Shown here piece by piece: positions 19,845 through 28,517 of a stretch of 64,000 nucleotides of DNA. The position numbers were made by a program, and so were the translations under genes. The stretch is taken from assembly GCF_009707545.1 (NCBI RefSeq), contig NZ_WLYK01000011.1, positions 62,001 through 126,000 of the forward strand. The letters are read 5' to 3'. Each line of letters begins with the position of its first letter. The first letter of the stretch is position 1. The notes beneath the pieces were generated by a model that saw only the letters and a program-made list of their open reading frames with translations, was not told the DNA's origin and made no database searches. Source of the stretch: Nakamurella alba (GTDB lineage Bacteria > Actinomycetota > Actinomycetes > Mycobacteriales > Nakamurellaceae).

Positions 19845-20357
19845 ATGACCGGACAGGTCCAGGTCGGCCGGATCGGCCGCGCACACGGCATCCGTGGCGC
19901 GGTCACCGTGGCGCCGACCACCGATGATCCGGACCTGCGTTTCGCCGCCGGGTCGGTGCTGAGCACCGACCCGGCGGAGCGCGGTCCGCTGACCGTCGCC
20001 CGCCGGCAGTGGTCCGGACAGGTCCTGGTGATCACCTTCGAGGGCATCGAGGACCGCACCACCGCCGAGACCCTGCGCGGCACCTCGCTGCTGCTCGCCG
20101 TCGACGAGCTGCCCGAGCCCGCCGACGAGAACGACTTCTACGACCACCAGTTGGTCGGCCTCGCCGTCGTGCACACCGACGGCACCCCGCTCGGCACCGT
20201 CGCCGACGTCCTGCACCCGCCGGCCGCACCGGTCCTTTCGGTGACCCGGCCCGACGGCACCGAGGAACTCGTCCCCTTCGTCACCGCCGTGGTGCCCCAG
20301 GTCGACCTCGCCGGCGGCCGCATCGTCGTGTCCCCGCCCGACGGCATGTTCGCCTGA
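19845..20357 (+). CDS. rimM: Ribosome maturation factor RimM
   Basis: A 170-residue factor that binds S19 in the 30S head during late assembly. The N-terminal RimM beta-barrel begins VQVGRIGRAHGIRGAVTV. The C-terminal PRC-barrel includes FYDHQLVGLAV and ends with GRIVVSPPDGMFA, a typical RimM terminus. It follows the KH gene by 13 nt and precedes trmD by 25 nt in the standard order. Confidence 0.95.
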   Translation: MTGQVQVGRIGRAHGIRGAVTVAPTTDDPDLRFAAGSVLSTDPAERGPLTVARRQWSGQVLVITFEGIEDRTTAETLRGTSLLLAVDELPEPADENDFYDHQLVGLAVVHTDGTPLGTVADVLHPPAAPVLSVTRPDGTEELVPFVTAVVPQVDLAGGRIVVSPPDGMFA

Positions 20358-20382
20358 GCCGGGCGATCGGAGCGAAACCCCG

Positions 20383-21189
20383 GTGAAGTTCAGCGTTGTC
20401 ACCATCTTCCCCGAATACCTCGAGCCGTTGCGGCAGTCGCTGCTGGGCCGGGCGATCGAGGACGGCCTGCTCTCGGTCGAGGTGCACGACCTGCGGGAGC
20501 AGGCGTTCGACCGGCACCGCACCGTCGACGACTCGCCCTACGGCGGCGGCGCCGGCATGGTGATGAAACCCGACGTGTGGGGCCGTGCCCTGGACGCCTG
20601 GGCGCCGCCCGGATCGACCCTCGTCGTGCCCACCCCGGCCGGCCGCCCGTTCACCCAGGACGTCGCCGCCGAGCTCGCCGGTGCGGAGCACCTGGTGTTC
20701 GCCTGCGGGCGGTACGAGGGCATCGACCAGCGGGTGGTGCAGGAGGCCTCGACGCGGCTGCCGGTGCACGAGTTGTCCATCGGTGACTACGTTCTCGCCG
20801 GCGGAGAGGCCGCCGTCCTGGTGATGGTGGAGGCCGTCGCCCGACTGTTGCCGGGCGTGCTCGGCAACCCGATGTCGGCCGTCACCGACTCCTTCGGCAC
20901 CGGGTCGCCAGGCCTGCTGGAGTACCCGAGCTACACCCGGCCGGCCGAGTACCGCGGGCTGCCGGTGCCGCCGGTGCTGCTGTCCGGCAACCACGCCGCG
21001 GTGGACCGGTGGCGCCGCGACGAGTCGCTGCGGCGCACCGCCCGGCACCGTCCGGACCTGATCGCCGCGCTGGACCCGTCGTCGTTGGACGAACGGGACC
21101 GGGCTGTGCTGGCCGAGGCCGACGCAGGTGCCGGTGCAGGGGATGCTGCTGCCGGTGCTGGTGGGGATCAGGCAGACCCCATCGGCTGA
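20383..21189 (+). CDS. trmD: tRNA (guanine-N1-)-methyltransferase TrmD
   Basis: A 268-residue SPOUT-class enzyme that methylates G37 of tRNAs, preventing frameshifting. Visible signatures are the N-terminal VVTIFPEYLEPL, DDSPYGGGAGMVMKPDVW, ACGRYEGIDQRV and the SAM-binding trefoil-knot segment SIGDYVLAGGEAA. The C-terminal 25 residues are a low-complexity Ala/Gly/Asp extension. GTG 20383 is the only start compatible with the family N-terminus. It closes the rpsP operon; rplS follows under its own promoter. Confidence 0.96.
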   Translation: MKFSVVTIFPEYLEPLRQSLLGRAIEDGLLSVEVHDLREQAFDRHRTVDDSPYGGGAGMVMKPDVWGRALDAWAPPGSTLVVPTPAGRPFTQDVAAELAGAEHLVFACGRYEGIDQRVVQEASTRLPVHELSIGDYVLAGGEAAVLVMVEAVARLLPGVLGNPMSAVTDSFGTGSPGLLEYPSYTRPAEYRGLPVPPVLLSGNHAAVDRWRRDESLRRTARHRPDLIAALDPSSLDERDRAVLAEADAGAGAGDAAAGAGGDQADPIG

Positions 21190-21190
21190 T

Positions 21191-21219
21191 TTCACTCCGG
21201 CGCCGCGTTCTGGCAGACT
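21191..21219 (+). promoter_or_regulatory. Candidate rplS promoter
   Basis: TTCACT at 21191-21196 and CAGACT at 21214-21219 have 17-nt spacing. The -10 context TTCTGGCAGACTGG closely matches that of rpsP. The implied leader of about 135 nt contains a small CCCCG/CGGGG hairpin near 21256-21270. Confidence 0.5.
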
Positions 21220-21359
21220 GGAGCGGTTGCGCTGACGCGACCGACCTGCCCTGACCCCGATTCCCGGGGCCAGTAGGACCACCGGGTCGCTCCACCACCC
21301 CGCCGGGGTCGTGCGATCACCACGAGATGCTCGACGCAGTACACCAGTGAGGAACTGAC

Positions 21360-21701
21360 ATGAACACCCTGGACGCCCTGGACTCCGCTTCCCTGCGGGA
21401 CGACGTCCCCGACTTCCGCCCCGGTGACACCGTCAAGGTGCACGTGAAGGTCATCGAGGGCTCCCGCTCCCGTGTGCAGGTCTTCGCCGGCCACGTCATC
21501 CGCCGTCAGGGCGGTGGCATCCGCGAGACCTTCACCGTCCGCAAGGTGAGCTTCGGCGTCGGCGTCGAGCGGACCTTCCCGGTCCACTCCCCGAACCTGG
21601 ACAAGATCGAGCTGGTCACCCGCGGCGACGTCCGCCGGGCCAAGCTCTACTACCTGCGCGAGCTGCGCGGCAAGGCCGCCAAGATCAAGGAGAAGCGCTG
21701 A
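21360..21701 (+). CDS. rplS: 50S ribosomal protein L19
   Basis: A 113-residue L19 protein at the 30S-50S interface. The core segments [40 protein letters not shown] and [20 protein letters not shown] are all present, and the C-terminus ends KAAKIKEKR as usual. GAGGAACTGAC before the ATG supplies a ribosome binding site. A strong hairpin follows 45 nt after the stop. Confidence 0.97.
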   Translation: MNTLDALDSASLRDDVPDFRPGDTVKVHVKVIEGSRSRVQVFAGHVIRRQGGGIRETFTVRKVSFGVGVERTFPVHSPNLDKIELVTRGDVRRAKLYYLRELRGKAAKIKEKR

Positions 21702-21746
21702 TCGCAGGCCGGTTCTCCGGCCCCGCTTCCCAGCACTGCTGCCGCA

Positions 21747-21780
21747 CGGCCGCCGTCCCCGACACCCGGGGCGGCGGCCG
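21747..21780 (+). terminator. Terminator-like hairpin after rplS
   Basis: Arms CGGCCGCCGTCCCC (21747-21760) and CGGGGCGGCGGCCG (21767-21780) pair over 13 bp with one bulged T, leaving a 6-nt loop. Only a short T/C stretch follows, so it is an actinobacterial-style terminator without a clear U-tract. Confidence 0.6.
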
Positions 21781-21877
21781 TTCGCGTCTCCCGGGTGTGC
21801 CGCCCGGTGATGGACTCGCTCCGGCCGTGGCGCCCGTGCACCCGGACATGACAGTGGAAGCCCTACCCTGATCCCTG

Positions 21878-23059
21878 ATGAACCAGCCCGATCACCCCGC
21901 ACCCGACGACGCCGCCGGGACCGGCCGCACCGATGCGCCGGACACCGACCGTCCGCACGACGACTGGCTGGTGAAGTCCGACCCGGATACCGCACTCGAC
22001 CGCCGCGGTGACGTCCCGGTGACCGCCGCCGCAACGGATGCGGACGGCCCCGCGCCGGACGCCCCCGACGACGACCACGCGGCGGCGGTGGGGAAGTGGC
22101 GCTCGCAGTCGGACAAGCGGAACAAGCGCGGGAAGCGACCGTTCTGGATCGAGCTGCCGATCCTGATCCTGGTCGCGTTCGTGCTGACCTTCCTGATCCA
22201 GACGTTCATCGCGAAGGTCTACTACGTGCCCAGCGGCTCGATGGAGAAGACGCTGCACGGTGTCACCTCCGGCGGTGACCGGATCCTGGTCAGCAAGATC
22301 GTCTACGACTTCAGGGACCCGCACCAGGGCGACGTCGTGGTCTTCAAGGGACCGGACACCTGGGCGCCCGAGCTGGTCGGCACCTCCGGTGCGACCACCT
22401 GGTACGGCAAGATCTTCGAGTCGCTCGGTTCCGTGGTCGGCATCGCCCCGCCGGACGAGAAGGACTTCGTGAAGCGGGTGATCGCGGTCGGCGGGCAGAC
22501 CGTGCAGTGCTGCGACGACCAGGGGAACGTGCAGGTCGACGGACGGTCGCTGACCGAGCCCTACCTGTACGAGCCGCTGCCGTTCACCCCGGGCGACTCC
22601 TCCAACGACTGCAGCGTCTCGCCGGACGGGCTCTCCTACACCTCGCGCCGCTGCTTCGGGCCGTTCACCGTGCCGGAGGGCCAGCTGTGGGTGATGGGCG
22701 ACCACCGGTCGGCCTCCGCGGACAGCTCGGTCTACTGCTGGGGCCGGACCGCCGAGGGCATGCAGCAGTACCAGGAGACCAACGTCGACGGCAGCTCCTG
22801 TGCCCGGCCGATCCCGGTCGACAACGTCATCGGCAAGGCCATCTTCATCGTGATGCCGCCGAGCCGGTGGCAGACCATCGGTGACCCGGAGATCGACCCG
22901 GGCGGGCAGGCCGGATCGGTGCCGGCCTCGGCGGTGCCGATCACCGGCGGTCTGCTGCTCACCGCCGGACTGCGCGGCGGGCTGGCGATGACCCCGCGGC
23001 GACGCCGCCTGCGCAAGGCCAGACGGGCCTCCCGGCGGGCGGCCCGGAGCAGCCCGTGA
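21878..23059 (+). CDS. lepB: Signal peptidase I
   Basis: A 393-residue membrane protease that removes signal peptides. About 85 acidic, probably disordered N-terminal residues precede a membrane segment (ELPILILVAFVLTFLIQTFI). The catalytic Ser lies in VPSGSMEKTL (near residue 119) and the catalytic Lys in DFVKRVIAVGG (near 198). GDHRSASADSS is the conserved box E. The extracellular domain has six cysteines (CC, then four single), which could form disulfides. A second hydrophobic stretch near residue 355 is followed by a cytoplasmic tail with about ten Arg. The stop overlaps the rnhB start (GTGA). Confidence 0.95.
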   Translation: MNQPDHPAPDDAAGTGRTDAPDTDRPHDDWLVKSDPDTALDRRGDVPVTAAATDADGPAPDAPDDDHAAAVGKWRSQSDKRNKRGKRPFWIELPILILVAFVLTFLIQTFIAKVYYVPSGSMEKTLHGVTSGGDRILVSKIVYDFRDPHQGDVVVFKGPDTWAPELVGTSGATTWYGKIFESLGSVVGIAPPDEKDFVKRVIAVGGQTVQCCDDQGNVQVDGRSLTEPYLYEPLPFTPGDSSNDCSVSPDGLSYTSRRCFGPFTVPEGQLWVMGDHRSASADSSVYCWGRTAEGMQQYQETNVDGSSCARPIPVDNVIGKAIFIVMPPSRWQTIGDPEIDPGGQAGSVPASAVPITGGLLLTAGLRGGLAMTPRRRRLRKARRASRRAARSSP

Positions 23060-23892
23060 CCCGGGCCGCCGTGCGTACCGCAGGACCACGAGCCGGGAAG
23101 GCCCCGGTCAAGCAGTTGCACCGCCCGCACCTGCGCTTCGAGAAGGAACTGCTGCGCGGCGGGCTGCTGCGGCTCGCGGCGATGGACGAGGTGGGTCGGG
23201 GTGCGCTGGCCGGGCCGGTCAGTGTGGGCGTCGTCGTGGTGACCGAACGGATCGGCCGGGTGCCCACCGGGCTGCGCGACTCCAAGCTGCTGACCGCGGC
23301 CGCGCGGCAGTCCCTCGCGCCGGTGGTGCGCCGCTGGGTCGGCGAGTGGGCCGTGGGGCACGCGAGCCCGGACGAGATCGACGCCGTCGGCATCATCGCG
23401 GCCCTGCGCCTGGCCGGACGCCGTGCGCTGCACCAGTTGTCCGGACCCGTGGACGCGGTGCTGCTGGACGGCAACCACGACTACCTCACCGAACCGGACC
23501 CCGGCCTGTTCCCCGAGGACAGCCTGGTCCCGGCCGCCTACGCCGGTCTCGCCGAGGGACTCGCGGTACCGCCGGCCCTCGTCCGCACCCGGATCAAGGC
23601 GGACCTCACCTGCGCCGGGGTGGCCGGGGCCAGCGTGCTGGCCAAGACCACCCGGGACGCGATGCTGGTCTCGCTGGCCGACACGCACCCGGAGTACCAG
23701 TTCGAGGTCAACAAGGGCTACGGCACGTCCGAGCACGTGGCCGCACTGCGCCGGGTCGGGCCGAGCGTGGTGCACCGGCGCAGCTGGAACCTGCCGGTGG
23801 CCGGCGCCGGGCCGGATCCCGACGGGGCGGGTGGGGTGATGGATCCGGACGCGCTCGTCGATGCCTTCGACGAGGCCGACGGTGCGCAATGA
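23056..23892 (+). CDS. rnhB: Ribonuclease HII
   Basis: A 278-residue RNase HII that cuts RNA in RNA-DNA hybrids and single ribonucleotides in DNA. The active-site acidic residues are visible in MDEVGRGALAGP (near 43), LLDGNHDYL (near 136) and IKADLTCAGVAGASVLAK (near 178). Both ends are extended compared with the about 210-residue core: roughly 25 basic residues at the N-terminus and 25 acidic residues at the C-terminus. The GTG start overlaps the lepB stop. Confidence 0.95.
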   Translation: MTRAAVRTAGPRAGKAPVKQLHRPHLRFEKELLRGGLLRLAAMDEVGRGALAGPVSVGVVVVTERIGRVPTGLRDSKLLTAAARQSLAPVVRRWVGEWAVGHASPDEIDAVGIIAALRLAGRRALHQLSGPVDAVLLDGNHDYLTEPDPGLFPEDSLVPAAYAGLAEGLAVPPALVRTRIKADLTCAGVAGASVLAKTTRDAMLVSLADTHPEYQFEVNKGYGTSEHVAALRRVGPSVVHRRSWNLPVAGAGPDPDGAGGVMDPDALVDAFDEADGAQ

Positions 23893-23922
23893 TGGACGGA
23901 GCAGTCGGACAGGAGGAGCGGC

Positions 23923-24231
23923 ATGAGCGCTGAGGATCTCGAGCAGTACGAAACCGAGATGGAACTGCAGCTCTACCGCGAGTACCGGGACATCGTCACG
24001 CAGTTCTCGTACGTGGTGGAGACGGAGCGGAGGTTCTACCTCTGCAACGCGGTGGATGTGCAGATCCGGAACAGCGACGGGGACCTGTACTTCGAGGTGC
24101 GGATGTCGGATGCGTGGGTCTGGGACATGTACCGGCCGGCCAGGTTCGTCAAGAACGTCCGGGTGATCACCTTCAAGGACGTGAACGTGGAGGAGCTGGA
24201 CAAGCCGGATCTGCGGCTGCCCGAGGTCTGA
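23923..24231 (+). CDS. DUF2469 family protein
   Basis: A 102-residue protein matching the actinobacterial DUF2469 family, recognisable by MSAEDLEQYETEMELQLYRE and VTQFSYVVETERRFYLCN. The family is almost always found directly after rnhB, as here (30 nt). Its function is unknown. AGGAGGAG at 23911-23917 is a strong ribosome binding site. The convergent MFS gene ends 18 nt downstream. Confidence 0.92.
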   Translation: MSAEDLEQYETEMELQLYREYRDIVTQFSYVVETERRFYLCNAVDVQIRNSDGDLYFEVRMSDAWVWDMYRPARFVKNVRVITFKDVNVEELDKPDLRLPEV

Positions 24232-24249
24232 GGCCGGGCCGCGACTCGC

Positions 24250-25680
24250 TCACTGCCGGGCCGGGACCGTAGCTGCTCGTCCGGGTCTCACCCTGAGCGA
24301 GAGGGTCACGGCGAGGACGCCGAGGGCGGTGGTCAGCACGAAGTTCGGGACGAACGCGGTGCCGCCGGCGGTCAGCAGCGCCGACAACATGCCGGTGACG
24401 GCGAGGGCCATCGCGGAGCCCAGCGAGTCGGCGATCGACAGTGCGGCGCTGTTGAAACCCTGGTTGCCCGGGGTCGACCCGGACAGGGTGAGCACGGTCA
24501 GCCGCGCGTAGGCCAGGCCCATCCCGGCACCGGACGCGGCCCAGGCCAGGATCAACAGCACGGCCCAGCCGTGGGCGGCGGCGGTCGCCAGCACCCCGGC
24601 GACCCCGATCAGCACCAGCGCGGCGCCCCAGCGGACAGCAGTCGCATCCGGCAGCCGTTCGCCCAGCCGGCCCTGCAGCTGCGAGGTCAACGCCCAGGCC
24701 AGGCCGGCCGCGGTGAGCGCCAGCCCGGCCGTGCCGGCGGCGAAGCCGTAGTCGCTGACCAGCAGGTAGGGCAGGTAGACCTCGGTGCCGAAGAACGTCG
24801 CAGAGATCGCGCCCCGGGTCAGCACCACCGCGGGCAGGCCGCGGGCGGCGCGCAGGGTGCCGCGGGGGAGCAGCGGCCGCACGGCCAGCACCGTGACGGC
24901 GGCCGCGACGATCGCCCCGATCACGATCCAGGTCCGGGACGGCAACCGACCCGAGAGATCCAGTGCCAGCACGCCGATCGCCCCGAGCAGCGCCCAGGCC
25001 AGCCGGGACCAGGGGAATTCCGTCGATTCCTGCGTTTCCGGGGCGGGCATGTCGATGGTCTGCCGCCGCAGGTCACGCAGCGCCGGGGCGAGCGCAAGAC
25101 CGGCCGGCACCACCAGCAGCACCACGCCGAGGAACACCCAGCGCCAACCGGCGGCGTGCTCGATCAGGCCGGCCAGTGCAGGTCCGACCAGTGCGGGCAG
25201 CACCCAGGCGGCGGAGAACGCGGCGAAGATCTTCGGGTGCAGCGGCGGCGGGTAGACCCGGGCGACCAGCACGTAGAGGGCGACCGTGGTGCCGCCCGCG
25301 CCGAGGCCCTGGATCAGCCGGCCGACGACCAGCACCGGCATGGTCGGCGCGAGACCGGCGACGAGTAGCCCCACGACGAAGAACAGCACAGCCGCGACCA
25401 GCGGCGCCGCCGGTCCGCGGCGGTCCGCCAGCGCACCGGCGGTGACCATGCCGATGACACCCGCTGCCAGGGGACCGGCGAAGGCCAGCGCATACAGCGT
25501 GCCGCCCTGCAGGTCCTCGCTGACGGCCGGCATGACGGTGGTGACGGCGAGCGCCTCGAAGGCCGCCAGGAAGACCAGGGCGAAGGAGCCCAGCGTCGGC
25601 CGGAGCAACGGACCGCGCCAGATCCGGGTGGGTGTGTCCCCTGTCCCGTCCGTCGTCGTCGCCGGACCGCTCGCACTCAC
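24250..25680 (-). CDS. MFS transporter
   Basis: A 476-residue major facilitator superfamily permease with at least twelve hydrophobic helices. The loop motif GALADRRGPAAPLVAA between the second and third helices and GRLIQGLGAGGTTVALYVL in helix four are typical of drug:H+ antiporters. No substrate can be inferred. On the minus strand the GTG start has TAGCCT (25687-25692) exactly 6 nt upstream, suggesting a leaderless transcript. It lies convergent to DUF2469 and begins the accessory region that interrupts the rnhB-yraN core order. Confidence 0.88.
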   Translation of the reverse strand: MSASGPATTTDGTGDTPTRIWRGPLLRPTLGSFALVFLAAFEALAVTTVMPAVSEDLQGGTLYALAFAGPLAAGVIGMVTAGALADRRGPAAPLVAAVLFFVVGLLVAGLAPTMPVLVVGRLIQGLGAGGTTVALYVLVARVYPPPLHPKIFAAFSAAWVLPALVGPALAGLIEHAAGWRWVFLGVVLLVVPAGLALAPALRDLRRQTIDMPAPETQESTEFPWSRLAWALLGAIGVLALDLSGRLPSRTWIVIGAIVAAAVTVLAVRPLLPRGTLRAARGLPAVVLTRGAISATFFGTEVYLPYLLVSDYGFAAGTAGLALTAAGLAWALTSQLQGRLGERLPDATAVRWGAALVLIGVAGVLATAAAHGWAVLLILAWAASGAGMGLAYARLTVLTLSGSTPGNQGFNSAALSIADSLGSAMALAVTGMLSALLTAGGTAFVPNFVLTTALGVLAVTLSLRVRPGRAATVPARQ

Positions 25681-25816
25681 CTGACGAGGCTAGTCCGGCG
25701 GCGGGTGTGCTCAGACCGCTCCCGGGCGCGGGTGCCGCGAAGGCTCCGGCCGGCAGGGTCATGGGGACTGCCGTCGCGGGTCCGGCCGCCGTGGTCGGCG
25801 GTCCGGCACGCCGGTG

Positions 25817-26887
25817 CTACGACGCGGTGTGGGCGAGGATGCTCTCCGCCGTGTCGACGATCGAGTCGGCGACCGGGCGTGGGCGCCATCCGAGCAACCG
25901 CTGTGCCTTGGCGCTGGTGGAGTCGAGGTTCAGGCCGAGTTGCGGTCGCAGCGCCCGCAGCTGCGGGTTGATCACGCCGAGCGCCTTCGCCAGGAAAACC
26001 GGCAGCTCGCGCGTCGGAGCCTTGGCGGCCCGGTCGCCGAGGCGCTCACGCAGGACGCGCGCGATCTCCACCATCCGGAGGCTGCGGCCGGAGGTGGCGA
26101 TGAAGCGTTCGCCGGCCGCCGCCGGGTCGGTCATGGCGCGCAGGTGCAGGTCGGCGACGTCACGGACGTCGACCCAGCCGGTGCCGAACGGTGGGCACAC
26201 CGGCAGGGCTCCGGCGAGCATGCCGCGGATGGTGCGCAGCGAGGGCGGGTCGTCGTTGCCGAGCATCGGTCCGAGGACGGCGGTCGGGTTGATCGCGACG
26301 AGTTCGAGTCCGCGGCCCTCGGACCGGACGAATTCCCAGGCGGCGCGCTCGGCAAGGGTTTTCGACTTCTGGTACGGCGGGACAGCGGTGACATGGCGGC
26401 CTGACGGCCGCGGGACGCTCGGCTGTGACGGGATCGGGACATCGGACCAGTCGTCCTCGGTGAACGGCTCCGTCTGCGGTGGGTGGCCGTAGACGACCGC
26501 CCCGGAGGCGCTGGTCAGCACGACCCGCCGGACGCCGTGGTCACGCGCCGCGCGGAGCACCCGCAGGACACCGTCGCGGGCGGTCGCGATCATCTCGTCC
26601 TCGGACAGATCGGTGGTCCGCAGCGTGGGTGAGGCGACGTGCAGCACGGCATCGCAGCCGGACACCGCCTCGGCCCAGCCGGCATCGTCGCCCAGGTCGG
26701 CCAGGACGATCGTGAGCCGCTCGTCGTCGAAGGACGCGGCGGCGTGCAACTGCGCCCTGAGCCGGTTTCCCTTCGCCGGGTCGCGAACGGTGGTGCGCAC
26801 GTGGTGGCCGGAATCGAGGGCGGCCAGGACGCACCAGCCGCCGATGAAGCCGGAGCCGCCGGTGACCAGGACAGTGGTGGGGGTCAT
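25817..26887 (-). CDS. NAD-dependent epimerase/dehydratase (extended SDR)
   Basis: A 356-residue extended short-chain dehydrogenase. The Rossmann motif TVLVTGGSGFIGGW opens the protein, the catalytic region has Ser/Tyr/Lys with YQKSK near residue 192, and ALDSGHHVRTTVRDPAK and LHVASPT resemble dihydroflavonol-4-reductase-like enzymes. The longer frame from 26965 is rejected because the added 26 residues are Arg-rich, unlike the family, and cross the operator region. The gene is divergent from a TetR regulator with palindromic sites in between, so it is a likely target of that regulator. The substrate is unknown. Confidence 0.88.
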   Translation of the reverse strand: MTPTTVLVTGGSGFIGGWCVLAALDSGHHVRTTVRDPAKGNRLRAQLHAAASFDDERLTIVLADLGDDAGWAEAVSGCDAVLHVASPTLRTTDLSEDEMIATARDGVLRVLRAARDHGVRRVVLTSASGAVVYGHPPQTEPFTEDDWSDVPIPSQPSVPRPSGRHVTAVPPYQKSKTLAERAAWEFVRSEGRGLELVAINPTAVLGPMLGNDDPPSLRTIRGMLAGALPVCPPFGTGWVDVRDVADLHLRAMTDPAAAGERFIATSGRSLRMVEIARVLRERLGDRAAKAPTRELPVFLAKALGVINPQLRALRPQLGLNLDSTSAKAQRLLGWRPRPVADSIVDTAESILAHTAS

Positions 26888-26949
26888 CGCCGGGCTCCGT
26901 CGACGGCGCCGCCGGGGTTGATGTTCGGCACGATTGCTCCCTAAGGTAG

Positions 26950-26988
26950 GTGGAGAGGTCTCCACTACCGTAACGGAGAGGTCTCCAC
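26950..26988. promoter_or_regulatory. Twin palindromic operator between epimerase and TetR genes
   Basis: A perfect 16-bp palindrome GTGGAGAGGTCTCCAC lies at 26950-26965. A second copy with a 12-bp perfect core GGAGAGGTCTCC (extended as CGGAGAGGTCTCCAC) lies at 26974-26988. Their centres are 23 bp apart, about two helical turns. Spacing, symmetry and position in the divergent promoter are what a pair of TetR dimers would bind. Confidence 0.75.
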
Positions 26989-27009
26989 TTCGCTAGAGGG
27001 AGGTTGTCC

Positions 27010-27546
27010 GTGGTCCGGTCCGACGCGCTGCAGAACCGTGCGCGCATCCTCGCGGCGGCCCGGGAGGCCTTCGCGGAGGGCGGTGGGGCGTCGATGAACC
27101 AGGTCGCGCAGCGGGCCGGTGTCGGGCCGGGGACGCTCTACCGCAACTTCCCGACCCGGGAGGCGCTGGCCCTGGCGGTCTACCAGGACGAGGTGGAGCG
27201 GATCATCGGCGCCGTGCCCGGGCTGCTGGCCGGCGCGACGCCACTGGAGGCGCTGCGGATCTGGACCACCGACCTGGTGGAGGCGATGCGGCAGAAGCAC
27301 GGGCTCGGGGATGCGCTCAGCCCCGGTGCGCATCAGGCGATCACCGAGCGGACCTACGGACCGGTTGTCGCCTCCATCGCGGCGTTTCTGGATGCGGGCA
27401 AGGCCGACGGCAGCATCAGGACCGACGCCGATCCGGGCGATTTCCTGCAGCTCACCGGCGCGCTCTGGCGGGCGGCGCCGGGCCCGGGGGACCGGTCGCC
27501 GCGGATGCTCGCGCTGATCCTGGACGGGCTGCGGGCGTCAGGCTGA
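27010..27546 (+). CDS. TetR family transcriptional regulator
   Basis: A 178-residue repressor. The N-terminal helix-turn-helix region reads NRARILAAAREAFAEGG...MNQVAQRAGVGPGTLYRNF, and the ligand-binding domain is divergent, as usual. GTG 27010 is preferred over TTG 27004 because AGAGGGAGG at 26995-27003 is ideally spaced for it. The gene is divergent from the epimerase, and the twin palindrome just upstream suggests autoregulation and control of the epimerase. The ligand is unknown. Confidence 0.9.
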   Translation: MVRSDALQNRARILAAAREAFAEGGGASMNQVAQRAGVGPGTLYRNFPTREALALAVYQDEVERIIGAVPGLLAGATPLEALRIWTTDLVEAMRQKHGLGDALSPGAHQAITERTYGPVVASIAAFLDAGKADGSIRTDADPGDFLQLTGALWRAAPGPGDRSPRMLALILDGLRASG

Positions 27547-27647
27547 GGCCGAGAACCTTGCTGCCGTTGCGGGTGTCGTCTCGGAGCGGTGTGGCGGCGC
27601 GGCTCGATTCTTGAGGTCGAGTCCTCCGGCCGCTGCCCCGGACACCG

Positions 27648-27681
27648 CGGCACCCCGCCGCGTGGTTGCGACGGGGTGCCG
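27648..27681. terminator. Bidirectional hairpin between TetR and secreted-protein genes
   Basis: Arms CGGCACCCCG (27648-27657) and CGGGGTGCCG (27672-27681) are perfectly complementary over 10 bp with a 14-nt loop. It lies 20 nt past the end of the minus-strand secreted-protein gene and 100 nt past the TetR stop. There is no U-tract. Confidence 0.5.
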
Positions 27682-27701
27682 GGTGGGTGCTGCGGCTGGT
27701 G

Positions 27702-28517
27702 TCAGCAGACCAGGTGCAGCACGGTCGGGGCGTCGACCAGGGTCAGCAGTCCACCGAGGCCGAGCGCGCCGACCTTCACCTCGATGGTGTTGACGTCCGT
27801 GACGACGGCTTCGGCGGTGGAACCGAGGATCCCGCCGAGCGGGCTGGACGAGACGGCGGTGGGCACGCAGTTCGTGACGTCGATGCCCGTGTCCACCAGG
27901 TAGGTGCCGGTCGACGGGTGCAGGACGTTCTCGATGCCGGCGCTGCCGTTGAGCACGTTGCCGAGCGAGTCCAGCGACAGGGTGATCGGTGCGGCGTAGT
28001 AGCCGGTGACGTCGATGACGACGCCGGTCGGGCCGGCGTAGTTCTTCATCTTGAAGGCGGGGGAGCCGCCCGGGACGATCGGGATGACGGCGTGGTTGTC
28101 GCCGCTCTCGTTGGCGTTGTAGGACAGCAGGGTCGCGTTCGGCTCGGTGCTGTCGGCGGCCCAGGCCCGGATGTAGCCCTTGCCGGTGGCGCCGACGGAG
28201 CTGATGTTCGCGGTGATCGACGAGGCGGTGACCGGGATGTCGCAGCCGCCGGCCTTGCCGCCCTGTGCCTGGAAGCCGGTGGTGCCGCTGGCCACGAAGC
28301 TGCGGGTCTCCTTGCTGACGAAAAGGCCTCCCTGGACGCGGGTGTCGACGATGCGGCAGGGCGTGATCGCCACGAACGACGCCTGCTGCAGTTCGACCAG
28401 CGGATCCGGGGCCGCGGCGGTGCGGGCCGGCCCGGAAGCGGAGGCGCTGACCATGCCGAAGGCCATCACGCCGGCCACGACGGCGGTCACGCCGGTAAAA
28501 CGAAGCCACTTGTTCAT
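27702..28517 (-). CDS. Secreted protein with a single DTR/VTGYY-type domain
   Basis: A 271-residue protein with a clear signal peptide (MNKWLRF, a hydrophobic core, and cleavage near ASASG). The mature part begins ITPCRIVDTRV and contains VIDVTGYYAAP. These two motifs bracket a domain repeated in many secreted and cell-surface proteins of actinobacteria; here it occurs once, followed by about 80 residues ending in a terminal Cys. Four Cys in the mature protein could pair. Function is unknown. A longer frame from 28625 would place non-signal residues before the signal peptide and is rejected. GGGG upstream of the ATG is a weak ribosome binding site. Confidence 0.8.
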   Translation of the reverse strand: MNKWLRFTGVTAVVAGVMAFGMVSASASGPARTAAAPDPLVELQQASFVAITPCRIVDTRVQGGLFVSKETRSFVASGTTGFQAQGGKAGGCDIPVTASSITANISSVGATGKGYIRAWAADSTEPNATLLSYNANESGDNHAVIPIVPGGSPAFKMKNYAGPTGVVIDVTGYYAAPITLSLDSLGNVLNGSAGIENVLHPSTGTYLVDTGIDVTNCVPTAVSSSPLGGILGSTAEAVVTDVNTIEVKVGALGLGGLLTLVDAPTVLHLVC

